Shown: positions 1 to 9,346 of the stretch, piece by piece
Position numbering within the stretch: the stretch's first letter is position 1
Layout: every line of letters begins with the position of its first letter
Assembly: GCA_000697335.1 (NCBI GenBank)
Contig: JNEM01006069.1
Location: 1-14,709, forward strand
Source of the DNA: Conidiobolus incongruus B7586
Lineage: Eukaryota; Entomophthoromycota; Entomophthoromycetes; Entomophthorales; Conidiobolaceae
DNA: 14,709 nt
Reading direction: 5' to 3'
The notes under the pieces: model-generated
What the model was told of the DNA's origin: nothing
The model's input: the letters and a program-made list of their open reading frames with translations, nothing else
Database searches by the model: none
Program-made: the position numbers and the translations under genes

Positions 1-795
1 TTTCGACATATCTTTAATAATAGCATAGGTGTGTTCCTTCATACTGGTTAATAAGCCATCGGCACAGGTTTTGGGATCAACCATAGGGATTAATTTTCCT
101 TCTTGCAAGGATCTATAACAGTCATCAGCGCCCTTAGGTTCTCCTGCGAACACTGGTATGGGTTTTTCAGGATTGATTCCTTTAGCGGAAATACAGGTTC
201 CTGATAATAAACCACCACCACCGACTGGAGCAATGACGGCATCTAACTCATATCCCATCTCTCTAGCTTGTTCTTCCAATTCCAACATAGCAGTACCTTG
301 GCCAGTGATGATATTAGGGTTATTATAAGGATGTACGAAAATAGCGCCAGTTTTTTTGATAACCTCTTCAACAGTAGTTTCTCTAGCTTCCTGACTAGGG
401 AAACATTCGGTAATAATACCATCATATCCTTTGACAGCATCCTTCTTAACTTGTGGAGCGTTACTAGGCATAATAATATAAGCTGGGATGCCCTTTTCTT
501 TAGCAGCAAGAGCTAAAGCTTGAGCGTGATTTCCACTTGAGTGAGTGATAACACCTCTCTTTTTCAATTCCTCAATACCTAGTTCGTCTTCCAACTTCTT
601 CAAAGTATACGAAGCTCCACGAAATTTAAAAGCTCCAACTTTTTGAAAGTTTTCACATTTGAACAAAATCTTCAAACCTGCTAACTTGTTCAAACTCTCA
701 CAAGTCAAAACAGGAGTGCGATGAACCACCTGGCTTAAGTATTTAGCAGCTTCTCTAATATTTTCAATATTGGTACAGTAAGTATCTTGAGTCAT
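1..795 (-). CDS. Serine racemase-like PLP enzyme (partial, C-terminus off window)
   Basis: Uninterrupted reading frame of 265 codons from the ATG at 793-795 to the left edge, with no intron in this part. It is a fold-type II PLP enzyme of the serine racemase / L-serine-L-threonine ammonia-lyase family, which racemises serine and also eliminates water to give pyruvate and ammonia. Visible landmarks are the PLP-lysine motif GAFKFRGA (K57), SSGNHA at 86-91 (S87 matches the human serine racemase base S84) and the phosphate-binding loop GGGGL at 192-196. E219, A223 and D225 in GEPKGADD match the human Mg2+ site E210/A214/D216. That metal site and the close match along the GKLIP and ADGLL stretches favour serine racemase over a biosynthetic threonine deaminase. 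About 75 C-terminal residues should lie beyond the window. The start is supported by its A-rich context and by N-terminal length equal to the human protein within about nine residues. Cytosolic; no targeting signal is seen. Confidence 0.9.
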   Translation of the reverse strand, partial: MTQDTYCTNIENIREAAKYLSQVVHRTPVLTCESLNKLAGLKILFKCENFQKVGAFKFRGASYTLKKLEDELGIEELKKRGVITHSSGNHAQALALAAKEKGIPAYIIMPSNAPQVKKDAVKGYDGIITECFPSQEARETTVEEVIKKTGAIFVHPYNNPNIITGQGTAMLELEEQAREMGYELDAVIAPVGGGGLLSGTCISAKGINPEKPIPVFAGEPKGADDCYRSLQEGKLIPMVDPKTCADGLLTSMKEHTYAIIKDMSK

Positions 796-1716
796 TAGTG
801 TTATTAATTAATGAAATAAAGTTGATACATTTTTAATTTTGGATTTGGATGTATTTATATTTAAAAGATGCATAATGGTTAAATTTTTCAAATCCATATG
901 ATCCAATACAAGTTTATTTTAGGGAATTGGGTACTTAATTAGCCTAAACTTGGGATCATTTGACTCGTGATTATCTCTTTTAAACTTGCAACCAAGGCCA
1001 GCTTGTTCATCTGGATTTATCTTTCTTATTCTATTTCATTCTATTTTAAAGACCAAACAAGATCAATGAATTTTAAAAATCCAAATATGATTATTTGATC
1101 AGGAGTACTAGAAAATTATTAAAATCAATTGAAAAAAAATAATATATTTTGTATATGCTTATTCAATAATAATTGAGCACAGATATATATTAGATTTATT
1201 TTCATTATCAATTATCGGTATATTAAAATACGAAATAATTTTTCGAGATTGATAATCTGATTTTAAATATTTATTCAGCATCATTTTTTGATTATTTCAA
1301 TGTTTATTTGTACTAAAAAATGTCATAGAAATGATTGAGGAATGAAAAAATTGAAAATAACTTACATTGATTAATAGTTGATAACATTTTTTAAATAATG
1401 TTGTATTAAAAATGAAATTAAAAATATTGAAAATTAATACATATTTACTACGTAAAAATATAGTGATGATTTTGTATTGATTATAGAAAAACTATTGTGA
1501 TATAATCGATAAGGAGGAAAATGGATTAAAAATATGATAAAATAGTTCATAATGAGATAAGTAAATTTGATATATAACAAGCTATTAAACTAGGTATTTT
1601 AATGGAAATTAAATATCATATGTTGTTTATAAGAAGTTCAAAAAATTAATTATAAATGTAAAATATTTTTAGTACATTTATCAAATTTATAAAGAGTATA
1701 ATTGGCCATTGTACAA
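796..1716. other. Gene-free AT-rich spacer, 5' flank of the racemase gene
   Basis: No coding signal on either strand. The proximal part should carry the promoter of the minus-strand racemase gene. It holds a TATAAATA match on the minus strand at 852-859 (57 bp before the ATG; weak evidence in DNA this AT-rich) and an imperfect inverted repeat at 898-959. From about 1080 to 1700 it is simple A/T-rich sequence. Confidence 0.6.
898..959. repeat. Imperfect inverted repeat upstream of the racemase start
   Basis: The left arm at 898-916 reads ATGATCC, AATA, then CAAGTTTA. The right arm at 945-959 is the exact complement of ATGATCC joined to CAAGTTTA. The arms therefore match over 15 bases except for a 4-base insertion in the left arm, with 28 bases between them. 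A third copy of the inner half, TAAACTTG, lies at 981-988. It sits 100-190 bp upstream of the start codon and could be a regulatory site or a hairpin. Confidence 0.5.
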
Positions 1717-1788
1717 GGCTTCATGGTCTAGTGGTATGATTCCCGCTTTGGGTGCGGGAGGTCACGGGTTCAATTCCCGTTGGAGCCC
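1717..1788 (+). tRNA. tRNA-Pro (anticodon UGG)
   Basis: A complete 72-nt tRNA without intron. The acceptor stem GGCTTCA (1717-1723) pairs with TGGAGCC (1781-1787) over seven pairs with one G-U, followed by discriminator C1788. The anticodon stem CCCGC/GCGGG (1742-1746, 1754-1758) encloses the 7-nt loop TTTGGGT, so the anticodon is TGG at 1749-1751, reading proline CCA/CCG codons. The T arm is ACGGG / TTCAATT / CCCGT (1764-1780). Internal pol III promoter boxes are intact: an A box TGGTCTAGTGGT at 1724-1735 and a B box GGTTCAATTCC at 1767-1777. CCA is not encoded, as expected for a eukaryotic nuclear tRNA. A T-run terminator follows at 1806. Confidence 0.96.
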
Positions 1789-1805
1789 TCTTGGACTGGT
1801 GCGAG

Positions 1806-1810
1806 TTTTT
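1806..1810 (+). terminator. RNA polymerase III T-run terminator of tRNA-Pro
   Basis: Five consecutive T residues begin 18 nt after the tRNA 3' end, in a GC-containing context (GCGAG before, GAC after). This is the usual form and distance of a pol III stop. Confidence 0.65.
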
Positions 1811-2833
1811 GACAAATTTTTAAACTATTTGTAATTCTAGTTAATGAGCATTGTTTTGATTATATTGTTACAAAGTCTAAATATCAATAATTCTTTAAAA
1901 TTAATCAACATTGAGGATATTTATATCATAATCTAATTATAATAAATTTTATGATCGCAAATGTGTTTTTTGATGATAAAGCACTATGTCAAAATAATGA
2001 TGATTTCAATAATCATATTTTGTTGAGTTTGATCAAAGAGTTGAACAAAAATTACATTTCAAACTAATCCATTAATGAAAATGAATAATAATTCAAATAA
2101 ATATTTTCAGACATCTTTTTTGTAGGTAAAAATAATTTTTTATTCAATAACTTAATTATTAAGGATTTATTATCAATTAAATATAGGTTAAGCTTTGTCA
2201 AATGATATTACTAATAAGTGAAAAGTGATATTAATGTATTAATTTGACACAGGAATACTCTTTAAATATATACAAATATAATAATATCTGAATGAACAAT
2301 ATTTTAGCCTATTATGCTTACCCCAAGAATATGATGTAGTGAAATAATTATATAAAATAAAAATTCTATATTTCATATAAATAGATAGAATTATTTAAAA
2401 TTATTACTTTAACAGTTTAAATCAATTTTATATCATTTTTTTGAAATTATAAAGGATTTTGATTGTATAACTGCAAAAATTTTATTTGTTTTTACTTTGA
2501 TTTACTCAGTAACATAAAAAAATTTTAGTCCACAAAGAAAATGTTCGAATATTCTAATAAGTGAAAAATCTAGGATTTATAAAATTCATAAATATAATAA
2601 ATAGAGATTTATTTTTTAATTTATCAGACCAAAATCAAATTGTAAAAAAATAGTTAACAAAACCTTTTACTCACTGATATATGAGGTAATTCAGTTATTT
2701 AAAAATTATTTAACATTTTTTGAGTCATTATTCTACTACCAAGTAATTAAATATTAATATCTATTAAAATGAATTTGTTAAATTATAAACATAAATGATT
2801 ACTTTTAAAATTTGAAAATTTCTCAAATTTAAT

Positions 2834-2879
2834 TATATAATAAAATAATATTTAAATTATTTTAAATTTATATTATATG
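2834..2879. repeat. AT-rich nested inverted repeat
   Basis: The inner arms AAAATAAT (2842-2849) and ATTATTTT (2856-2863) are perfect complements around a 6-nt loop. The outer arms ATATAATA (2835-2842) and TATTATAT (2871-2878) also match. The whole could form an extended A/T cruciform or hairpin. In sequence this AT-rich it may be chance or a breathing/melting site; no function is claimed. Confidence 0.4.
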
Positions 2880-3109
2880 ATAAATCGTATTAATACTGAT
2901 TATATTAATTAAATATTTAATATATTAATTAAATTTCATTTTTCATATAATCATAATATAGATGATAGAGTATATAAATTTAGAGATAATAAAATCAATA
3001 AAACTAGAATAATAGTTTTTATTATTAATATATCTGTTTATAATAATCATCTATATAAAAAAGGCAACCAGCTAAATTGTCGCACGGATCATCGTATATA
3101 TAATATAAT

Positions 3110-4015
3110 CTATTGAATGGGAAGATTAGGAGACTTGGTAGATTTTATACCAACACTCTCAATAGAGTCCCAACCGCCAGGAATGATAGAGGGTAATTTT
3201 TTGAAGAGGGTTTCGATATTGTCGATTAATTCGGATTCGGTAGATTCAGAATTACCAACCTTGTAGCTGACATTGGTTCCTGTGGGGTGGTAGACAGGGC
3301 AGGTCTTGATAGCTTTGTCGATCTTTTCACCCAACTTGCCAGTTAATTTGACAGGGATAGGTAATCTGTAATACGATTAATATAATTAATATAATTTGTA
3401 TGATTAAATATAATCTAGTTGATTACTTTTTAGATTCAAAGAATTTCTTGCCCAAATAAGTGGGTAATAGAGGAATTAACTTTTCTTCACATAAAAATAT
3501 ATCATAACGATTCTTTAATTGTCTCTTTAATTCGTAGGATTTGTAACTGGATTTCAAATTGTCAAAGCCAATAACCTATTTCATATACTATTTAATAATT
3601 ATATCAAATATACTACTATTTTAAATTTACCTCATTGATTGATTTAATATTCTCATTTTCTAAACGCTCTTCAATATTAGCTTTATCTTTGACAATTAAA
3701 CAAACTGTAGAGTCTTCAGGTAAGATTAAATGGGGTAAAGGACTAAAAAACAGATTAAATTAGTAACCATATATATTATAAAATTAGTGAATAATAACAT
3801 ACACAAAAGTGGGAGCTTTAGGTTTTACGTTAATTTTATTTAAAGTTAAATTAATTAGAATGATCTGATTTTCACTTAATAAGTTATTATCGTCTTCTTT
3901 CTTTTCTTTGAGATAGGTGACTAATGCTTTGATAGCTTTTTTAGTCTATTAAATATATGTTATTATATTAATATTGCTATTTGATATTATATATTACTTG
4001 TTTGATATCTAGCAT
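3110..4015 (-). CDS. Ribosomal L1 domain protein, RSL1D1/Utp30-like (five exons)
   Basis: Exons at 3998-4015, 3803-3945, 3631-3742, 3427-3575 and 3110-3365 join in frame to 225 residues. Introns are 52, 60, 55 and 61 nt, all GT-AG. The product matches the nucleolar ribosomal L1-like family (human RSL1D1, yeast Utp30 and Cic1), which binds pre-rRNA during ribosome assembly. Signature stretches are PLPHLILP in exon 3 (the family's IPLPHP motif), a Y-D-I-F-L-C-E-E-K segment followed by LLPTYLGKKFF in exon 4, then KLPIPVKL, and a C-terminal run ending SVGIKSTKSPNLPIQ, close to the family's LKT..S.ALPIY ending. The acceptor and donor choices were set by this alignment. At 225 residues it is little more than the L1 fold, without the long basic tail of the animal protein. 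The first exon is only 18 nt. The promoter must lie in the 213 bp that separate it from the RUS gene upstream. Confidence 0.88.
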
Positions 4016-4228
4016 TTTTTAGTATGATTATTAAAATATAATGATAATTAATTCGAACTTTTTTGTCAACATCTTTATAGATTGAATTAGAGTAATGAAA
4101 TATGTATTTTGAAATTGTGGGATTACGAATTTATTTAATCTCAAATTGAAAAATTTATGAAGCCTCATATCAATAGATAGAATGACTGGAAAATTGGTTG
4201 AATATTCAATATTTATTTGAATATAATT

Positions 4229-5800
4229 TTAATTTGTAATCATTGATTTTATGTGTTTTTTAATTTGGGTTAAATGTAAATAGTTCGTATCCCATCCCAC
4301 TTCCTTTAACTTTTCGTAAAAGCATTCAAATTCCTCAAGATCTAACTCCAAGTTGGATGATTGATTTGATGAATTTTGAGAAAGTTTATAATTGATCCAA
4401 GCTGCGTGGAAGTAACCTTGAAGTATGTGACAGTTGGATGGGGTGTCAATGTACCATAAATAAATTTTGTTGTTCTTGAGATGAACTAGGTAGTGATCAT
4501 GGTTTTGGAGAGATTGCTGTAATTTTTCAACTAATTTGGTATCGGTAAAGATAAATTCATTAAGATTAGGATTGATTATGATGGGGTGTTTGAATTTAGT
4601 TTTAAAGGGGAAGACGAAAGTTTCGGTTTGAGAGACTTGTTTTGGCGTGAGTAATTTGAGAGTATGGTTAAATGGTTGATGCGTATTGATAGGATGTTGC
4701 TTTTCGAAATAGTGACTAAGAATAATTTCAATTCTTTGGGGATTTAAATTCTTGGTGATTACAGCATTGTTGGAGAGATAGGTCCAGTGCAGCGACAGAT
4801 AGCAGAAGGGTATAAACGCTACCAATACTTTAATCAGCTCCCCTCCAGTTAATGATGACACTCCAATACCGATTGCAGTCCCGATGACTGAAGCAGCAGT
4901 AATTTGAGAGCCAGATTTACCAGTAATATCACCCAAACTAAAGCAAATTAAATTAGTGTCACATTGCCAATAGAGCGATTCAATCATTATTACTTGTTGT
5001 GCAAAGCAAAACTCTGATTCATAGGAGCCCTCGTCGCAGAGTTAGCCAACCATGAAATATTTTTAAATATGTTAGAAACTGAAGCAAGGGGAAGAAATAG
5101 GTGAGGTACGAGTGGCGAGAACACCTCCATCAAGTAAGAAACTTGCATCACTATAGAGCTAATAAATCGATGGCGCTTCGGCTCACTGTCGAATCGACCT
5201 CCCATTCGACTGGCATAGACTACACCTCCGAGCTGACCAAGTCCGTCTTTAATAATCCAATTTAGAGCAGCAGCCATCTAAATACTGATTAAAATTATAT
5301 TCACTTTAAAAAACATAAAAAATATTGGTTACGGGTATGGCTCCATTGCCCAAACCCACAGCGAATAACAAACTCTGCATTGAGAGGACACCAGTTACAG
5401 TACCCGCTACATTGGACAAAAATTGATACTTTGTAAATGGCCAATACCCTGAAGCTACAGAGTTTGGAAAGTCTTTTGGTAAAAAAGTAGTAACAAATCT
5501 GGATTGAAAATCATTTTTTAAGGTGTACCACCGATTTGTAATTGTCACATTTTTCAATTTGTTTTCTTTTTGTATTCGATTTACTTGTAAGTCATTACTT
5601 GTGTCAATTTCAAGTTGATTCAAATGATTTATGAAAAATTTCTTTGAAGTTTGTTCAATAACGATTTTAGTAGTATTATGATGCAGTCTCGTTTGAACAT
5701 AGTATATATTAACGGGTTTAATGGAATTATTTATTATATTTATCATTTTAATTGATTTATATAATTGAGAAAGAGTTATGATTTCACAATTTGATCTCAT
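4229..5800 (-). CDS. RUS/DUF647 family membrane protein (three exons)
   Basis: Exons 5333-5800, 4994-5277 and 4229-4937 give 486 residues, close to the 468 of human RUSF1. Introns are 55 and 56 nt. The family is named after plant Root UVB Sensitive proteins and its biochemical role is unsettled; members are organelle-linked. Diagnostic stretches are LPKDFPNSV (107-115), YWPFTKYQFLSNVAGT (119-134), GLGNGAIP (149-156), and ALNWIIKDGLGQLGGV with YASR across 160-180. FDSEPKRHR (185-193), NSATRAPMNQ (235-244) and GSQITAASVIGT after the second splice follow. Hydrophobic segments lie near 128-150, 194-224 and about 258-300. The C-terminal third is the usual weakly conserved soluble tail, ending in a basic region. 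Residues 1-60 are rich in N, I and K without acidic residues after residue 19 until E49, so they could be a mitochondrial presequence; M19 is a possible alternative start. An AATAAA lies 12 nt past the stop. Confidence 0.9.
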
Positions 5801-7359
5801 TGATTAAATCTTATTGATGATAGAATGACATTTGAATTTTTGCATATGAAACATGATATCAACTTAAATTTTAGTTTAATATCAATGTATTTTGTAAATT
5901 AATTGAAATGATGCTAATATAATACTGTACAATCTAAATTATCTATTTATATAAGTTGAGTAAAATTTGGTAGTTAAATTTAATCAACTATAACTTTAAA
6001 TTAATAGAATCATAATTTTTGAATTAATCTCTTGATTATTGTATCTTTCATCTTGTTTATCTAGTAGTTCATGAGAAATTATTAGATTTATTATTTGTGA
6101 ATATTTCATATTTTTTGTTGAAATAATATATATAATTTTTTCTATAGCATTTGAATGATTTTCAAACAAATATTATTCATATGTAGTAACTTTCATAATA
6201 GATATTATCAAATGAATACTTTTGAATAAAATGGAGTATAGTAATATCAATGAATATTATGAATGTAAAAATCTTTTTATGGTTGTATTTCTCAATTTGC
6301 AAAAGATATTTACTGAAATATGAGTAGTTTTTCGCTGAGATTATTATAAATTATAGGTACGTATTGGAATAAATTACAATAACAGTTCATTTAAATTTAC
6401 CCTAAATGAATAACAATTACAACTTTGATATATGACAATGCTAAAAATTACAAGCCACTTATCCAAATATTATAAATTTAGGACATTATAATTAATATTA
6501 GAATTTGAATTTTTTTGAACAGTAATTTTTTTAATTGATGTTAATAGGAACATATGATGAGTAATATATTTGTAGTATTGACAAATTTAGAGTATTATGA
6601 AATACGATTAATACAAGATAATATATATATATTATAAGGAAGAGCATAAATTAGTGGAATAAACAGTTAGAAAACATTATTTCTAGTATTTGAGTAAATA
6701 TAAAGTTACCAAATAATCAAATGAAATTATTTAATATTAGAAAATATTGAAATATAAATTGATTCTATATATATCTAATATAAAAAAAGAATATGAAATT
6801 TAATATAAATTTTTTATATTAATAATTATAGTAATACTGATAAAGTAAATCTTTTAGTTGATACAAAATTCCAGAGCTATTACAAAGCTTGAATATTTGA
6901 TTTAAAAGAAAAAATTGAACTACACCATGTAATTTAAACATTTGATAATCACAAAAGTTTTTTTTGATATATATTAAAAATAGAAAACATATTACAATTT
7001 ATTAATTTTATTATTACCTATCAAACTAAACTATTGATTTTACACTATCAAAAATTTGATTTTTATTTGATTTGGATTTGATTAAACTCAGAAAATCAAA
7101 AAATTGACATTAAATTTAAATGTTACTTTATTAAACTTAAAATATATTCAAAAACCAATCTATATTAAATATTATTAAAGCAACAAAAGATGTTTTCATA
7201 TAATTGATTTTATTCATATATTGAAAAGTGATTAATATTAAAAGGAATACAATGACTAAATTTACATAAATATATCTAATTGATACTAAAATGAATAGAT
7301 TAATTCCTAAAGGACATTATTCCAGTATCTATCATTAGAAAATAATAAAAGATCCTTGT

Positions 7360-7434
7360 TTATTTGAAATGAATCCATTTCTGCTTAAATTGATCTTCAT
7401 ATTTCTTTGACTGTTGATTTTTTTCTTCAGACAT
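7360..7434 (-). CDS. Possible 24-residue peptide, unrecognised
   Basis: A short frame with the sequence MSEEKNQQSKKY followed by EDQFKQKWIHFK and a TAA. It is highly charged and hydrophilic, unlike the F/I/N/Y/L-rich translations that random A/T-rich DNA gives here. The ATG has a good A-rich context (ATTAACAAG before it). There is no acceptable GT donor inside the frame, so it is either a genuine tiny peptide, a remnant of an older first exon, or chance. I do not recognise a family. It sits about 1.6 kb upstream of the RUS gene, on the same strand. Confidence 0.2.
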   Translation of the reverse strand: MSEEKNQQSKKYEDQFKQKWIHFK

Positions 7435-8346
7435 CTTGTTAATTAACTGATAATTTGTTTCAGTTATAGTTTATTATTCAAAATGCATATGAGTTATTCT
7501 ATAATTACTATAGTTTATTAACAAATAATAACAATATATTAAATATATATTGATAATAATCGTAGTTTAAGCTTTCAGTCATATTGCAATATTTTCAGAA
7601 CATTTAATCTTATCTCACATTTAACATTCAACATATTTGATTATTATTATAAATATCTTAGCCTCTTAAACTTGAGACATTAAGCAAAACATCTACAGTC
7701 TATTAATAAAGCAAAAACTCTTGAAATATTGAATATAATTGATAATTGATAATAGAGTTGTAAAAACACTAACAAATGTGGAATTGGTTGTCAAATAGTT
7801 CTCCATCTATCAAAAGATGTGTAGAAAACCAGTTTTCCTTCTCATCCTTTAGGATAATACATTACTATGTATCCTTGTTGGGTTGTATTAATTTTGATTT
7901 GCACACCCTTTATGTTATCATTAATGTCAATACTGTGATTTATTTCTATAATTTAACAACAATTATAGTGTTTCGTTTGATGAATAATTTCAGGGAACAT
8001 TATTCCTTTCAATCAGAGCCCTAGGTCAACTTATATTTATTTGACCTTGACACATTTTGGTTTAAAATATTCAATCACTTAATATCAAAATATTTACCAA
8101 AAATCAAAAATCAAATGCCAAAATATTTTGAATTTTAAAAATGATTGTATATAATAAACTATAAAATATAATAAATATTTTAACAATTTAAATAGAACTG
8201 AAAAATATTGCAATATTTTAAGTTAAAGAAACTTAATTTTTCAAATGCATGATTCAAGTTTTTTCATAAATTCATGTTACAACTGTGATCAGCCAGCCAC
8301 TCTATTAAATTATGTCATATATTTTCGTAACTATCCCGCTGTATTT

Positions 8347-8391
8347 ACCCACACTTAGCTTCACAATAGTATTACTATGCTGACACCCACA
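8347..8391. promoter_or_regulatory. Two CA-rich elements upstream of the hotdog gene
   Basis: ACCCACACTT at 8347-8356 and ACACCCACA at 8383-8391 stand in the same orientation, 36 bp apart, in otherwise AT-rich DNA about 350-400 bp before the hotdog start codon. They resemble the CA-rich/G-box elements bound by G-box binding factor in Dictyostelium developmental promoters. An odd palindrome, ATAGTATTACTAT (8366-8378), lies between them. The resemblance is by eye only. Confidence 0.3.
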
Positions 8392-8742
8392 TGGATTTTG
8401 TAACAATAAAAGCCTTCATAACTTTTGTATATAATATATTGATATAAACTTCAATAAACAAGACATCTTTCATACTCATCTATATCAATAAGCTCGTCCT
8501 TTCGCTTATCTCGCTTTACCTACGATCACAAAAGCACATATTTTATTCAAACTTATCCTGTTTTACTTTCACAACTAATAACTACATTATGATATAATAA
8601 GATTCACTTTACTATATATTCAGAAGTTTTTCAACAAATTACTAGTAATTTCAAGATCAGCATATCCCATAACAAATATAGGTAGAATAAAAATATAGAC
8701 AAGTCACTTTAATTAATAATAAAAATAATAATTATATTGACA

Positions 8743-9346
8743 ATGGACAATACCAAATTAATTCAGCAAAAAATTGAATATTTAAACCAGTTTAACGGTT
8801 TTGACGCTATAATAAGTAAATGGGTAGTCATTATTTCATATAATAATCCAGCTATATATTAATATTTATTAATTTAGATTACTTTAATCTATTCTAAAAG
8901 TAATGGAGATTGTGAATTTGAATTTCAAGTTAAAAATATTCATACAGTAATAAATATTATATAAATGAGTCGTATAATTGAATGTTAATATAGTTGATCT
9001 TTAGGATAACAAAGGATTTTTAAGCAATTCAATTCTTAGCTCCTTAATTGATTATATTGGATCTATATCCATTTTATCCTATCCTCCAAAGTTATTAACT
9101 GTAACTTCTGATCTCAATATGACTTTTTTTTCAAAAGCTAAAATAGGAGACAATATAATTATAGTAAATATATAATTTTATTTGATTCTAGCATTATGCT
9201 TATACCATATATTCTAAAAGATCGGGAATACTATTGAAGGGAATAAATTGGCTAATTTTGCAGAAGTTAAATTAGTTATTTCAGGCACGAAGCAATTGAT
9301 TGCTAAAGGATCAATCACTAAAATAGCTATCACTGGAAAACTTTGA
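8743..9346 (+). CDS. Hotdog-fold protein, ACOT13/THEM2-like thioesterase relative (four exons)
   Basis: Exons 8743-8823, 8878-8946, 9005-9163 and 9221-9346 join in phase 0 to 144 residues; human ACOT13 has 140. Introns are 54, 58 and 57 nt. The third intron uses the acceptor CTAAAAG; the nearer TTCTAG would leave the frame. The order of features follows the family: an N-terminal helix, FDAIISKWITL (20-30), the exon 3 helix ending LID (64-66), then SDLNMTFFSKAKIGDN (85-100), LANFAEVKLVI in exon 4, and LIAKGSITKIA near the end. Relatives hydrolyse medium- and long-chain acyl-CoA or paaI-type phenylacetyl-CoA compounds as tetramers. The aspartate on the helix (D66, human D65) is present. The HGG preceding it is S57-N58-S59 here, human N50 is D51 and S83 is T84, so activity is doubtful. 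An AATAAA at 9383-9388 follows the TGA by 36 nt. It converges on the DENND6 gene. Confidence 0.78.

Larger units (their letters stand above)
1789..3109. other. Gene-free AT-rich spacer between tRNA-Pro and the L1-domain gene
   Basis: Apart from the T-run at 1806 I see no coding or RNA gene. Most of it is low-complexity A/T. A long, nearly pure A/T inverted repeat lies at 2834-2879 and a 14-nt direct repeat (TATATTAATTAAAT) at 2901-2914 and 2921-2934. The right end is the 3' flank of the L1-domain gene and contains a short GC-richer stretch at 3063-3094. No tRNA-targeting retroelement remains are recognisable next to the tRNA. Confidence 0.6.
5801..8742. other. 2.9 kb spacer between divergent RUS and hotdog genes
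   Basis: From 5801 to about 7350 and at 8060-8270 the sequence is simple A/T-rich DNA with no coding signal. Three places stand out. A 24-codon minus-strand ORF with coding-like composition is at 7360-7434. An island near 7770-8060 is more complex and carries an 82-codon plus-strand frame (7776-8024) of hydrophobic, unrecognised product, plus broken frames on the minus strand. A richer island at 8280-8560 holds two CA-rich elements and probably belongs to the hotdog promoter. The rest contains only small inverted repeats such as TTCATTTA/TAAATGAA (6386-6410). Confidence 0.55.

Noticed and set aside
243-516. Open frames on both strands inside the racemase gene
   Set aside because: They are other-frame shadows of the 265-codon racemase frame, which alone carries the conserved PLP and metal motifs.
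4938-4993. ATG-started extension in front of the third RUS exon
   Set aside because: The first 17 codons lie in the intron; joining 4994 to 4937 gives the family's N-N-L-G-D continuation, whereas the extension matches nothing.
8375-8560. Charged minus-strand frame in the 8280-8560 island
   Set aside because: No upstream exon with matching phase or start could be found, and the plus strand of the same DNA is equally open.
8665-8672. TCCCATAA, resembling the Dictyostelium upstream element of small RNA genes
   Set aside because: At the expected distance downstream lies the hotdog 5' UTR and start codon, and no structured RNA is visible. A similar match on the minus strand at 4115-4122 also leads only to the L1-domain gene.
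9181-9190. TTCTAG as acceptor of the third hotdog intron
   Set aside because: It would leave a 28-nt intron and shift the frame to an early stop; CTAAAAG at 9214-9220 keeps the frame and restores the family spacing.
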